A stretch of DNA of 52,054 nucleotides. It comes from an uncultured Eubacteriales bacterium (lineage in GTDB: Bacteria > Bacillota > Clostridia > Christensenellales > Aristaeellaceae). The translations under genes were made by a program, and so were the position numbers. The DNA is taken from the NCBI GenBank assembly GCA_902764875.1, contig CACWXP010000026.1, positions 1 to 52,054 on the forward strand, written 5' to 3'. This document shows, in pieces, positions 8,495 to 17,083 of the stretch (positions within the stretch are counted from its first letter, which is position 1; the number at the start of each line of letters is the position of its first letter). Below the pieces are notes generated by a model. It was given only the letters and a program-made list of their open reading frames with translations, was not told the origin of the DNA and did no database searches.

Positions 8495-9817
8495 TCATCC
8501 CACAAATTCGTGGTAAATCGCGTGGATGGTCTGTTCGAAGTCGCTGTCGTTGACGCCGACAATGATGGAAAGCTCGCTGGAGCCCTGGTCAATCATACGG
8601 ACGTTGATACGCGCGCGGCTCATGGCGTTGAAAAGCCGGGCAGCGGTGCCGCAGTTGTGCACCATACCTCTTCCGACCGTGGCGATGATGGACAGATTGT
8701 CGCTGACAGAGACACTGCCGCTGCCTTCCACCAGTTTTTCGATTTCGGACAGAACCTGTGAGCGGTGCGGCTCAAAAACGGAGCTTTGCACAACGACACA
8801 CATACTGTCGATCCCGGTCGGCATATGTTCAAAGGAAATACCTCTGTCTTCGAGTACCTGCAGCACTTTGCGACCGAAGCCGACCTCGCTGTTCATCATG
8901 CTTTTTTCGATGCTGATGACGCTGTAACCCTTATGTCCGGCGATGCCGGTGATGGTAGGTACCATCACTTCATTGGGTGCGTTCTTGCTGATCATGGTGC
9001 CGGGATGAAAGGGCTTGTTGGTGTTGCGGATATTGGTGGGGATACCGGCCTTATGCACGGGGAACATTGCGTCCTCATGAAGCACGGAAGCCCCCATATG
9101 GCTCAGTTCCCGCAGCTCCTTATAGGTGATGGAGGAAATTTCCGCCGGGTTTTCGACAATCCGGGGATCCGCCATCAGGAAACCGGACACATCCGTCCAG
9201 TTTTCATACACGTCGGCATTCACGGCACGGGCAACCAGAGCACCGGTAATATCGCTGCCTCCGCGGGAGAACGTGCAGACTTCGCCGTTCTTCTTCGCCC
9301 CGTAGAAACCGGGGATAACAGCGGATTTCCCGTCCGCCAGCCGGGCGGAAAGTTTTTCCTGGGTTGCATCATCATCCAGACGGCCTTCGTCGTCGAAGAC
9401 AATCCCGTCGGCCGCGTCCAGGAACTCCCATCCCAGGTAATCCGCCATCAGCAGACCGCACAGATATTCCCCGCGGCTGGCGCACCAGGCACGGCCTTTG
9501 CCGGAGGCGATGCCGTCCTCTACTTCCTGCAGTTTGGCGGAAATATCCACTTTCAGATGCAGGCCGCGGGCGATGGACTCGTACCGTTCCCTGATTTTGG
9601 CAAACTCATCGGTAAAAGGTTTCCCGTCGTTTCTCAGGGTGTGACAGAGATAGAGCAGGTCGGTGACCTTCTCATCATTGGAAAAGCGCTTTCCGGGAGC
9701 GCTGGGCACCAGATAGCGGCGCGTCGGTTCCAGCTCAAGAATACTGCGGACCTTTTTGAACTGCTCATCATTCGCCAGAGAACTGCCGCCGAATTTGGTT
9801 ACAATACATTCAAGCAC
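8495..9817 (-). CDS. Aspartate kinase
   Basis: It phosphorylates aspartate, the first step towards lysine, threonine, methionine and diaminopimelate. The N-terminal TKFGGSSLAND motif binds ATP and aspartate. The C-terminal third carries two ACT regulatory domains (HKGYSVISIEKSMMN and LSIIATVGRGM regions), as expected for a feedback-controlled monofunctional kinase. I place the start at GTG 9817 (440 residues) because GGAGGG sits just upstream. A longer frame to 9994 would cross the promoter at 9871-9900 and run into comFC. Transcription therefore starts about 45 bases before the gene. No lysine riboswitch is present. Confidence 0.94.
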   Translation of the reverse strand: MLECIVTKFGGSSLANDEQFKKVRSILELEPTRRYLVPSAPGKRFSNDEKVTDLLYLCHTLRNDGKPFTDEFAKIRERYESIARGLHLKVDISAKLQEVEDGIASGKGRAWCASRGEYLCGLLMADYLGWEFLDAADGIVFDDEGRLDDDATQEKLSARLADGKSAVIPGFYGAKKNGEVCTFSRGGSDITGALVARAVNADVYENWTDVSGFLMADPRIVENPAEISSITYKELRELSHMGASVLHEDAMFPVHKAGIPTNIRNTNKPFHPGTMISKNAPNEVMVPTITGIAGHKGYSVISIEKSMMNSEVGFGRKVLQVLEDRGISFEHMPTGIDSMCVVVQSSVFEPHRSQVLSEIEKLVEGSGSVSVSDNLSIIATVGRGMVHNCGTAARLFNAMSRARINVRMIDQGSSELSIIVGVNDSDFEQTIHAIYHEFVG

Positions 9818-9841
9818 GGGATTCCCTCCAACCTGTTCCGT

Positions 9842-9867
9842 GTTTGGTACGCCGCAGCGCACCAAAC
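9842..9867 (-). promoter_or_regulatory. 5' leader hairpin of aspartate kinase mRNA
   Basis: GTTTGGT-a-CGC and GCG-c-ACCAAAC arms form an 11-bp stem with one mismatch and a CGCA loop. Given the promoter at 9871-9900, this hairpin would be at the extreme 5' end of the transcript. It is too small to be a lysine riboswitch, and mRNA stabilisation is a plausible role. Confidence 0.5.
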
Positions 9868-9870
9868 TAT

Positions 9871-9900
9871 ATAATAAAGCCCCGGGATGGGTATTGTCAA
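9871..9900 (-). promoter_or_regulatory. Promoter of aspartate kinase gene
   Basis: On the minus strand, a perfect -35 TTGACA (9895-9900) is followed by an 18-bp spacer and a -10 TATTAT (9871-9876). It begins just after the comFC stop codon, so the kinase has its own promoter, and this fixes the start choice. Confidence 0.8.
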
Positions 9901-9905
9901 ATATT

Positions 9906-10619
9906 TCACAGGTAGGATGAAGCGCCGCCCATGGCCCGGGTGAAAGCCAGGAAAGTGATCTCGTCGGCGCCGCCTTTCCGCAGCGCTTCGGCACACCGCC
10001 GGGCAGTGGTGCCCGTGGTCAGCACATCATCCACCAACAGCACGGGGAAAGCGATCTTTTCAGAGGCTGCAAAAGCCCGGGACAGGTTTGCTTCCCGAGC
10101 CTGCCGGCCAAGGCTGGCCTGGGTTTTATCGTTGGCGTTCAGGCGGAAAAGAAGGGGGCGGCAGGTGAGATTCAGCCGGGTGGCCACCGCTTCCGCCAGA
10201 ACTTTTCCGTGGTCAATGCAGCGCTCGCGGCGGCGGGTTTCCGGCATGGGAACCCAGGTCACGACCGTCTCCGGGGGAAAAATGATGTGGGGAGGCACCG
10301 GCAGAAGCAAATCCGCCAGCTCGTCTGCCAGGCATTTTTCCGCACCGTGTTTCAGGCCCAGCACCAGCTGACGGGCAACACCGGTATGCGGCCGGAGGAC
10401 GTAAGCGTCCAGGCCAGGCTCCAGTTCCTCACGCTCCCAGGCCATGACTATTCCGTCGGAGCGCAGCCGGACTTTACAGTCCGGGCACAGGACACCGCCT
10501 TTTGAAACGCATCCGCAGACTGCGCATACCGCCCGCTCCGGGTAGACGATATCTTTCAGAAATGACCGCATCCGGGGCAGGAAGGAGAAAAAACCGCCGT
10601 AGAGAACCTCTTTCTTCAT
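9906..10619 (-). CDS. comFC: ComF family phosphoribosyltransferase-like protein
   Basis: ComFC-type proteins have a zinc finger followed by a phosphoribosyltransferase fold and are needed for DNA uptake in competent bacteria. In other species the exact biochemical role is unsettled. Here (237 residues) two Cys pairs (CAVC near residue 32 and CPDC near 45) form the zinc site. The PRPP loop LLVDDVLTTGTTA lies near residue 200, with TQASLGRQAREANL before it as in the family. Its start overlaps the recD2 stop by four bases, so the two are translationally coupled. No comFA is adjacent. Confidence 0.88.
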   Translation of the reverse strand: MKKEVLYGGFFSFLPRMRSFLKDIVYPERAVCAVCGCVSKGGVLCPDCKVRLRSDGIVMAWEREELEPGLDAYVLRPHTGVARQLVLGLKHGAEKCLADELADLLLPVPPHIIFPPETVVTWVPMPETRRRERCIDHGKVLAEAVATRLNLTCRPLLFRLNANDKTQASLGRQAREANLSRAFAASEKIAFPVLLVDDVLTTGTTARRCAEALRKGGADEITFLAFTRAMGGASSYL

Positions 10620-12844
10620 GGATTCTTCACAGCCTCCTGTAACATGAGCGACAGGGTCGTATAGCGCCTGGCAATATGATCGTTTTCCACCATACGACGG
10701 ATGACATCCTCGCTGCCCACCAGAACCACCAGCTCCCGGGCTCTTGTCATGGCAGTGTAGAGCAGGTTCCGGGTCAGCAGCATAGGCGGACCGCCGATGA
10801 CCGGCATGATAACCACCGGGAACTCGCTGCCTTGGGATTTGTGGACAGACAGACAGTAGGCGGGTTCCAGAGCGGAAAGTGCCCCCGCTTCGTAAACCAC
10901 TTCCCGGTCTTCGTCAAAGAGAACCGTGAGATTGTTATTCTCCGGATCCACAGACGTAATGTATCCGACATCCCCATTGAAGACGCCGACACCGTCCTCG
11001 TAGCCGTAACGCGTTTTCCGGATCCATTCGAGGGAGTAATCATTCTTTGTCTGGATGACTTTATCGCCCAGACGGAAAATCGTTTCCTCGCGGGTCAGCT
11101 GGGGTTTGGCGGGGGAGGCGGGATTCAGCGCTTCCTGCAGGAGGATGTTCAGGGAATTGACACCGCATTCTCCCTTCCGGGCCGGGGCCAGCACCTGAAT
11201 ATTGCGAACGGAGAGATTTGCCGCTTTTTCGGGGGGATAGCCGAGATACTGCGGCAGACGACGGATGGCCAGGGATAGCACGGACTGGGCCGTGTCGGCG
11301 AAGGTGGCCTTGCGCTCAAAGAAAAAATCCGTGTTTTTTTCGTTCAGCAGGGGCATTTTGCCGCGATTGATCAGGTGGGCATTCATAACGATACGGCTGG
11401 TTTCGCTCTGGCGGTAGATGTCCGTCAGCCGGGCGCAGGGCACCGCGCCGCTGGAGAGAATATCGCCGAGCACGTTTCCCGCGCCGACGCTGGGCAGCTG
11501 ATCCGCGTCGCCGACCAGGATCAGGCGCGTACCCGGTTCGATGGCCCGCAGGAGGGAGCGCATCAGCATCAGATCGATCATGGAGGCCTCATCGGCGATG
11601 ATGCAGTCCGCATCCAGCGGATGATCCGGATTTTTGGCAAAAGTCCCCTCACTGCCGCCGAATTCCAGCAGGCGATGGATGGTTTTTGCCTCGGCTCCGG
11701 TGGCTTCCGTCATACGCTTGGCGGCGCGGCCCGTCGGCGCGCAGAGCAGGACGACGTTTTCTTCCGAAAGCAGCTCGAGGATACAGTTGATGATGGTGGT
11801 TTTCCCGGTGCCGGGGCCGCCGGTGATCACAAAAACACCGGTCTCCAGCGCACGGACGATGGCTTTCCGCTGGTTTTCGGAAAACCGGATTCCCCGGCGC
11901 TTTTCAAAAGAGGAAACGGCCCGGACGGCGCCTGCAAACTTATCCGGACGGATGGCTTCCATCAGTTCCCGGATCCGCAGGGCCACTTCCCGTTCCGCAC
12001 GCCAGAAATACGGCAGATAGACCCGCCGGCGGCTTTCCTCTTCTTCTTCCGCCACGAGTGCGGAAGAAAGCAGCAGAGAGGTTAGTGCCCGGGTGCACAG
12101 ATCGCGGGGCACCTGCAGCAGGGATGCGGCGGTGCCGCACAGTTCGTCCTCCGGCAGGTAGACATGCCCGGCGGAAGCTGCGGCCTCCCGCAGTACATAC
12201 TTCATGGCACAGCGGATGCGGCTGTCGCTGGTCGGCGCGATGCCCAGAGCGATGCCGATCCGGTCGGCCGTGCGGAATCCGACGCCCTCCAGATCGTCGC
12301 ACAGGCGGTAAGGGTCCTCCCGGACTACTTCCTGCGTGCGGTCTCCGTAGAACAGGGCGATCTGCATCGCAAGGGTGGGCGGGATTCCGTAGGATTGCAG
12401 GAAGATCATGCCCTTCCGGGCGGCCTCGTGTTCGCGGTAACTCTCGGCAATCAGGGCCATTTTTTTCGGGCCGATGCCCGGGATTTCCGTCAGCCGCTCC
12501 GGATGCTCGGAAAGAACCGTGAGCGTTTCTTCACCGAACTGGCGGACAATCTGGGTTGCGGTGGCGGGCCCGATGCCCTTGATGACACCGCTGCCCAGGT
12601 ACCGTTCGATGCCCAGCAGCGTGGTCGGCGTCTGAATCTCACAGGAAACGCATTTAAACTGCCGCCCGTAGGATTTATGCTCGGTCCATTCCCCGAAAAA
12701 CACAGCCTGTTCCCCGGGCCCCAGCGCCGGCAGCGTTCCCACAACGGTAACCTCGCTGCGTCCGGAGCGGACGGTCAGCACGGTCCAGCCGTTTTCATCA
12801 TTGCGGAAAACGGTTCCAAGGATTCCCCCCTCCAGCTTTTCCAT
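10616..12844 (-). CDS. recD2: RecD2-like ATP-dependent DNA helicase
   Basis: RecD2 is a 5'-to-3' superfamily 1B helicase found in bacteria that lack RecBCD, with roles in repair and replication-fork processing. The 742-residue protein has an N-terminal OB region, tandem helix-hairpin-helix segments (IKGIGPATA, TEIPGIGPKK), Walker A GGPGTGKTT at about 342-350, the ADEASMIDL Walker B and GDADQLPSVGAG. The C-terminal UvrD-like domain has SVHKSQGSEFP. AAAGGAGG precedes the ATG. It is the first gene of a recD2-comFC operon. Confidence 0.95.
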   Translation of the reverse strand: MEKLEGGILGTVFRNDENGWTVLTVRSGRSEVTVVGTLPALGPGEQAVFFGEWTEHKSYGRQFKCVSCEIQTPTTLLGIERYLGSGVIKGIGPATATQIVRQFGEETLTVLSEHPERLTEIPGIGPKKMALIAESYREHEAARKGMIFLQSYGIPPTLAMQIALFYGDRTQEVVREDPYRLCDDLEGVGFRTADRIGIALGIAPTSDSRIRCAMKYVLREAAASAGHVYLPEDELCGTAASLLQVPRDLCTRALTSLLLSSALVAEEEEESRRRVYLPYFWRAEREVALRIRELMEAIRPDKFAGAVRAVSSFEKRRGIRFSENQRKAIVRALETGVFVITGGPGTGKTTIINCILELLSEENVVLLCAPTGRAAKRMTEATGAEAKTIHRLLEFGGSEGTFAKNPDHPLDADCIIADEASMIDLMLMRSLLRAIEPGTRLILVGDADQLPSVGAGNVLGDILSSGAVPCARLTDIYRQSETSRIVMNAHLINRGKMPLLNEKNTDFFFERKATFADTAQSVLSLAIRRLPQYLGYPPEKAANLSVRNIQVLAPARKGECGVNSLNILLQEALNPASPAKPQLTREETIFRLGDKVIQTKNDYSLEWIRKTRYGYEDGVGVFNGDVGYITSVDPENNNLTVLFDEDREVVYEAGALSALEPAYCLSVHKSQGSEFPVVIMPVIGGPPMLLTRNLLYTAMTRARELVVLVGSEDVIRRMVENDHIARRYTTLSLMLQEAVKNP

Positions 12845-12879
12845 CCGGCGCCTCCTTTACAGCGTGGGTTGATACGGAT

Positions 12880-12909
12880 ATTATGCCATAGCGTTCCACG
12901 GAATGACAA
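12880..12909 (-). promoter_or_regulatory. Promoter of recD2-comFC
   Basis: Read on the minus strand, TTGTCA (12904-12909), an 18-bp spacer and CATAAT (12880-12885) lie about 35 bases upstream of the recD2 ATG. Each hexamer matches consensus at five of six positions. Confidence 0.6.
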
Positions 12910-13026
12910 CGGGAACAAAATGATTTTCCGGAAGAAAAAACGGAAATGAACCGTTCAATAAACAGTTGACATCCGGAAGGGATGCGCATACCCTTGCAGG
13001 AGACACGAAGACGGAGGTGAGCGGAA

Positions 13027-14259
13027 ATGAGCATTGCGGCATCCATTCTCAGCGGCATGCTGTTTGTTTCCGCTCTGGTACTGTTTCTGCGCGGCGCGTG
13101 GAAGGGCGGCCTGAAGGCGGAACTGAACTGCATACTTCGTGATGATTTTCAGACAAGGGAATATATCGCCGTGCTGCTCCTCTGCCTGGGGAGCCTGGTG
13201 CTGCATGCCGCCGTGGCTTCCGGGATCCGGCTGATCAGCGGGAGAAACGATCGGCTGATCGACGCTTTCCGGCTGTACAGCGGACTGGACTCCAAACATT
13301 ATTTTGACATTGCACGGTCCGGCTATTCCGTGACGAATGAAGCGGGAGAGATTCTGGATCTCGTGTTTTTTCCCGGATATCCGCTGCTGACGGGCATGCT
13401 GATGATGGTTTTTGATGAAATGCTGAGCGGCTATCTGGCCGCGTGGATTCCTTTCCTGATTGCCGGAGCGGTGCTGTACCGGCTGTTCCGCCTGGACTAT
13501 GACCGGAGGAAATCGCTGAGGATCCTGCTGTGGCTGTGCCTGATGCCCGGGGCGGTGTTTTACAGTTATCCCATGTCGGAATCCCTTTTCCTGGCGGCGG
13601 TGGCCGGAGCGGTGTACATGGCAAGGACCCGCCGGTGGTTTGCCGCGGGGGTCTGCGGCTTTCTGGCGGCTTTTACGCGCTCGGTGGGGATCCTGCTGCT
13701 TCTGCCGCTGGGAGTGGAACTGCTGGAGCAGTACACCGGGAGGTTCCGGGAAGAACGGAAGGGGCTGATCCGGGACGCGGTGTGTCTGCTCCTGATCCCG
13801 CTGGCGCTGGGGATTTATCTGTATATCAATTTTGTGGCGGAGGGCGATCCGCTGAAGTTTTTGCAGTATCAGAAGAGCAACTGGCACCAGGAAGCAAGCT
13901 GGTTTTTCCGGACCGCGGGAACCCAGACGGATTACGCGGTACGCACGTGGACGGAGAATCCGATTAAATTCTGGGGCCTCTGGATGCCGAATCTGGCAGT
14001 GAGTTTCGGTTCTCTGCTGCTGATGCTGTTTGCCGGGAGAAAGCTTCGCCTGGCGGACGGCGTCTGGTTTTTCGCCTATTTTGCCGTTTGCTACGGAACC
14101 AGTTGGCTGCTGAGCGGACCGCGCTATATGGCGGTGTTTTATCCTGCGGCTATTCTTGCGGAGGAGCTTCGGATTCCGAAGACTGTGAAGATCATCGTGT
14201 TTGCCGTTGTGGCGGTGTTTTATGCGATCTGCTTCGGCATGCGGTGGAGCGTCTGGTAG
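13027..14259 (+). CDS. PIG-V/Gpi18-like membrane glycosyltransferase
   Basis: This is a 410-residue polytopic membrane protein with roughly ten hydrophobic segments. Residues about 88-125 contain the family pattern, with DSKHYFDIARSGY followed by DLVFFPGYPLL. This resembles the catalytic-loop region of the PIG-V/Gpi18 mannosyltransferases, which use a lipid-linked sugar donor at the outer membrane face. The acceptor is unknown, with cell-surface glycans or proteins most likely. GGAGG lies about ten bases before the ATG. A TTGACA at 12964-12969 could be its -35, although the -10 (TACCCT) is poor. It is divergent from recD2. Confidence 0.75.
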   Translation: MSIAASILSGMLFVSALVLFLRGAWKGGLKAELNCILRDDFQTREYIAVLLLCLGSLVLHAAVASGIRLISGRNDRLIDAFRLYSGLDSKHYFDIARSGYSVTNEAGEILDLVFFPGYPLLTGMLMMVFDEMLSGYLAAWIPFLIAGAVLYRLFRLDYDRRKSLRILLWLCLMPGAVFYSYPMSESLFLAAVAGAVYMARTRRWFAAGVCGFLAAFTRSVGILLLLPLGVELLEQYTGRFREERKGLIRDAVCLLLIPLALGIYLYINFVAEGDPLKFLQYQKSNWHQEASWFFRTAGTQTDYAVRTWTENPIKFWGLWMPNLAVSFGSLLLMLFAGRKLRLADGVWFFAYFAVCYGTSWLLSGPRYMAVFYPAAILAEELRIPKTVKIIVFAVVAVFYAICFGMRWSVW

Positions 14260-14322
14260 GCAAAGGGGAAGGCCGGAGATCCCGTCTGAGTGAATCGAGT
14301 GAGTGAATCAGCGGTTTGGGGA

Positions 14323-14351
14323 TTGTGTTTCAGGGTGCGGTTTGATATAAT
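14323..14351 (+). promoter_or_regulatory. Promoter of the peptidoglycan-binding protein gene
   Basis: TTGTGT (14323-14328), a 17-bp spacer and a perfect TATAAT (14346-14351) lie about 33 bases upstream of the chosen start codon. Confidence 0.7.
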
Positions 14352-14384
14352 TAATGGAACTGAAGGGAACAGGGAGTGGCGCGT

Positions 14385-15650
14385 ATGAACTATATGAAGA
14401 TTCTGCTGATCTATATGGCGGCGGTGATGTCGCTGGCTGTGCAGAGTACAACTGCGCCCGTGGAGACACCGGTTCCCACGCCCGAAGCCATCGTGGAGCA
14501 GCAGACGGGGGAAACGAAAACACCCGTTCCCGCGATCCCGGCGTTGGCACCGGAAACAGTTACGGAAACGCCTGTTCCGACACAGACGCCTCCCCCCGTA
14601 CCGCAGATTACGCCGAACAAAAAGTATCACAACCTGAAAAAGGGAGACAAAGGCGCCGAAGTGAAAGCGCTGCAGGAGCGGCTGATCGAGCTGGGATACC
14701 TGCCGAAGGGCGCCGCGGACGGAAGCTACGGAAACCAGACCTATAAGGCGGTGCGCGCTTTCCAGGCCAATAACGGCCTGACAAAGGACGGCATTGCAGG
14801 AAGGAAGACGCAGACATACCTGTTTGAGAATCCGGATATCAATCCTTCGCCGGATCTGACGCCCGCGCCGACGGACACGCCGGAAGTGACAGAAGCTCCG
14901 ACACCAACCGCGACGCCGACGCCCACGGCGACGCCTACCGCAACGCCGACGGCTACACCGGCCCCGACCGAGAAGGCGACGAAAAAACCGACGGAAGAAC
15001 CCACAGAGAAACCAACGGAAAAACCGACAGCGGCACCGACGAAAAAGCCGGCCGCAAAAGCGACGGCGAAGCCCACGGAAAAACCAACAGAAACCCCCAC
15101 GAAAAGTCCCGCAAAAGGAACTGCAGCGCCGGATCGAACGGTCGGAGCTCCGGTGACCAGTGCCCCCGCAACGAAAGCGCCTGTATCCCGGCCGACCATG
15201 GCAGTGGAGGAGATCGATCCGGAGGAACTGCATTTTACGGAAACCGTTGGCAGCGTTGCGTATAATGAAAGCGGTGCGCCGTTGTCCTGGATGGCCATGG
15301 AGGACGGTGTTCAGGTGCATAAAAAACCGCGGCTGCAGCGCCGGGAAGGAAAGATCCGCGTCAGCCTGGACGACCTGACGGACTGTCTGGAAAAATGGAC
15401 GCTGAACGCCGAGGGAAACAGCGTTGTACTCGAAACGGAAGGGCATACCCTGGCGCTTCTGAACGAGGACGCCGGGATCGTCATGACCGTGGACGGTATT
15501 GAAATGCCGGTGGAAGCTGCGGACTTTGATTTTGAAGACGGACATTTCATCAGTGCGGATATTCTAGCAAAAGCACTGGGCGGTGAAGCGGAATGGGTGG
15601 AGGAAGAGAACACCCTGATGCTGAAAATACCAGAGAAGGCGAAAAAATGA
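14385..15650 (+). CDS. Exported peptidoglycan-binding protein with Thr/Pro-rich linker
   Basis: The 421-residue protein begins with a hydrophobic signal segment (MNYMKILLIYMAAVMSLAV). A Thr/Pro-rich stretch follows, then a PG_binding_1 domain (about residues 80-145, LKKGDKGAEVKALQ...GIAGRKTQ). Next comes a long low-complexity linker of TPTA and TEKP repeats. The C-terminal domain of about 140 residues resembles the copper-amine-oxidase N-terminal-like surface module (VSLDDL...MTVDGIEM). It probably anchors non-covalently to the wall, and its role beyond that is unknown. ATG 14385 is chosen over an upstream in-frame GTG because AGGGAG then has normal spacing. Confidence 0.75.
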   Translation: MNYMKILLIYMAAVMSLAVQSTTAPVETPVPTPEAIVEQQTGETKTPVPAIPALAPETVTETPVPTQTPPPVPQITPNKKYHNLKKGDKGAEVKALQERLIELGYLPKGAADGSYGNQTYKAVRAFQANNGLTKDGIAGRKTQTYLFENPDINPSPDLTPAPTDTPEVTEAPTPTATPTPTATPTATPTATPAPTEKATKKPTEEPTEKPTEKPTAAPTKKPAAKATAKPTEKPTETPTKSPAKGTAAPDRTVGAPVTSAPATKAPVSRPTMAVEEIDPEELHFTETVGSVAYNESGAPLSWMAMEDGVQVHKKPRLQRREGKIRVSLDDLTDCLEKWTLNAEGNSVVLETEGHTLALLNEDAGIVMTVDGIEMPVEAADFDFEDGHFISADILAKALGGEAEWVEEENTLMLKIPEKAKK

Positions 15651-15701
15651 GAAAAACCGCGGATCATGTCGGATCAGGCCGAAGAACTACCGGATCGTCA
15701 A

Positions 15702-15730
15702 TTGAAATCGATACCATCTTCCTGTATGAT
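15702..15730 (+). promoter_or_regulatory. Promoter of HPr-like gene
   Basis: TTGAAA (15702-15707), a 17-bp spacer and TATGAT (15725-15730) lie about 50 bases before the GTG start. Confidence 0.75.
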
Positions 15731-15780
15731 ATGTCAGACCCCGCGGGAGCGGAGATCAATGCGTAAGGAGGTGCTTTGCC

Positions 15781-16011
15781 GTGAAATCCGTCATGATTCG
15801 TCTGAGCCTGGTGGAAAATGTCAACAAGTTCGTCAATGTTGTGTCGCGCTATCCGTTTGAAATGGATTTGCGTGCCGGGCGCCATGTCGTGGACGCAAAA
15901 TCAATCCTCGGGATTTTCTCCCTGGATCTGAGCCGTCCGATTACGCTGGATATCTACAGCGATGACTGTGACAAACTGCTCGAAGAAATCAAGCCGTTTG
16001 TCGAAGAATGA
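15781..16011 (+). CDS. HPr-like protein lacking the phospho-histidine
   Basis: The 76-residue protein matches HPr, the phosphocarrier of the sugar phosphotransferase system, in length and in its second half (LRAGRHVVDAKSILGIFSLDLS, split here from LDIYSDD). The segment that should hold the GxHARPA active site reads KFVNVVSRYPFE, so there is no His15. The serine of DAKSI, equivalent to the regulatory Ser46, is kept. A direct phosphotransfer role is therefore unlikely, and a regulatory or structural role is possible. AAGGAGG precedes the GTG start. It has its own promoter and double terminator, so it is monocistronic. Confidence 0.8.
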   Translation: MKSVMIRLSLVENVNKFVNVVSRYPFEMDLRAGRHVVDAKSILGIFSLDLSRPITLDIYSDDCDKLLEEIKPFVEE

Positions 16012-16027
16012 CCGGGTACCACATGCC

Positions 16028-16075
16028 GCCGCAGCGATGCGGCTTTTTTTCGGCTTTTTTGCGACAAAAAAGCCG
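16028..16075 (+). terminator. Double intrinsic terminator
   Basis: GCCGCA/TGCGGC arms (16028-16033, 16038-16043) with a GCGA tetraloop are followed by seven T. A second hairpin with CGGCTTTTTT and AAAAAAGCCG arms (16051-16075) follows immediately. They separate the HPr-like gene from purR. Confidence 0.85.
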
Positions 16076-16096
16076 AACATTTCCGTTCAAAATGCT

Positions 16097-16125
16097 TTGC
16101 AATATTCGGATATTCATGGTATACT
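16097..16125 (+). promoter_or_regulatory. Promoter of purR
   Basis: TTGCAA (16097-16102), a 17-bp spacer and TATACT (16120-16125). Transcription would start near 16132, which rules out an upstream in-frame ATG at 16129. Confidence 0.75.
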
Positions 16126-16164
16126 GATTTGGAAACGAGGAAAAGGAGCAAGGAGACGAGAACC

Positions 16165-16989
16165 ATGGAAAAGGTCCGCAGAAACGAGCGTATGAGCGCT
16201 ATCATGAAGATGCTGAGCAGCGCGCCGAACCGTATTTTTACGCTCAGCAGCTTCTGTGAGATGTTCGGAAGCGCCAAATCCACGATGAGCGAAGATGTGG
16301 ATTTGCTGCGCGAGATGTGCAGTCATTTTGATCTGGGCGTGGTGGAAACCGTGACCGGAGCGGCCGGAGGTGTGCGCTATCGCCCGGCCGTGAGCAGGAA
16401 CAAGGCCAGGGAAACGATTCAGGATCTGTGCAGGAAACTGAGCGGCAGTGAGCGGGTGCTGCCCGGCGGTTTTCTGTACTACAGCGATATTCTGAGCACG
16501 CCGGACATTGTGAACCGGATGGGCGAGATCATTGCCTCCGAATATACGGAGGTTGAGCCGGACTTTGTGCTGACGATGGAAACGAAAGGAATTCCCGTCG
16601 CCTTTGCCACGGCAAACGCACTGGGGATTCCGCTGGTGATTGCCCGGCATTCCTCCAAGGTGTATGAGGGATCCGCGGTGAACATCAGCTATGTTTCGGG
16701 CAGCGGATCGATTGAAACCATGAGCCTGAGCCGCCGGGCGGTGAAGGAGAATCAGCGGGCCCTGATCGTGGATGATTTCCTGAAGGGCGGCGGCACGGCC
16801 AAAGGCATGGTGGAACTGATGCGTGAGTTCAACGTGACGGTGGCGGGGATGGCTTTTGTAATGGCCACGGTGACACCGGAAAAGAAGCGGGTTTCCGGGG
16901 AAAAGAGTCTGATGACGCTTGCTGTTAGGGATGGCGAGCCCGCGGAGGCCGTCGTTCGTCCGGCGGAATGGCTGATGGCTGATAACTGA
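16165..16989 (+). CDS. purR: Purine operon repressor PurR
   Basis: This is the Gram-positive PurR type: an N-terminal winged-helix DNA-binding domain (residues 1-75, RNERMSAIMKML...SAKSTMSEDVDLL) joined to a phosphoribosyltransferase-like domain. The PRPP-sensing loop ALIVDDFLKGGGTAKG lies near residues 197-212. In the family, PRPP relieves repression of purine genes. The 274-residue length matches. The start is ATG 16165, with AAGGAG upstream; the frame extends further, but the promoter position excludes earlier starts. No PurBox pair was searched for systematically. It is monocistronic as far as seen. Confidence 0.93.
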   Translation: MEKVRRNERMSAIMKMLSSAPNRIFTLSSFCEMFGSAKSTMSEDVDLLREMCSHFDLGVVETVTGAAGGVRYRPAVSRNKARETIQDLCRKLSGSERVLPGGFLYYSDILSTPDIVNRMGEIIASEYTEVEPDFVLTMETKGIPVAFATANALGIPLVIARHSSKVYEGSAVNISYVSGSGSIETMSLSRRAVKENQRALIVDDFLKGGGTAKGMVELMREFNVTVAGMAFVMATVTPEKKRVSGEKSLMTLAVRDGEPAEAVVRPAEWLMADN

Positions 16990-17018
16990 CGGCCGATAGG
17001 TGATTGTCGATGGTGGAT

Positions 17019-17048
17019 TTGCAAAAGGGAGTCTGATTATGGTATCAT
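17019..17048 (+). promoter_or_regulatory. Promoter of the division cluster
   Basis: TTGCAA (17019-17024), an 18-bp spacer and TATCAT (17043-17048) lie about 36 bases before the HlyD-like gene. It could drive the HlyD-like, yggS, sepF, divIVA series. Confidence 0.65.
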
Positions 17049-17083
17049 AATTTATTGGATATTTTCGGAAAGGAGGGCTTCGG

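Noticed and set aside
8161-8592. 143-codon minus-strand frame bridging aspartate kinase and the reductase gene
   Set aside because: It overlaps both genes in another frame and crosses two strong hairpins; no domain is visible.
9800-9900. Lysine riboswitch for aspartate kinase
   Set aside because: The leader between promoter and start is only about 50 bases, far too short for the known aptamer.
14880-15120. Possible CRISPR-like direct repeats
   Set aside because: The repetition is an in-frame Thr/Pro/Lys codon repeat inside a surface-protein gene, without spacers.
14741-15298. Minus-strand frame rich in VGVAVGV repeats
   Set aside because: Reverse translation of the Thr/Pro-rich linker of the plus-strand surface protein.
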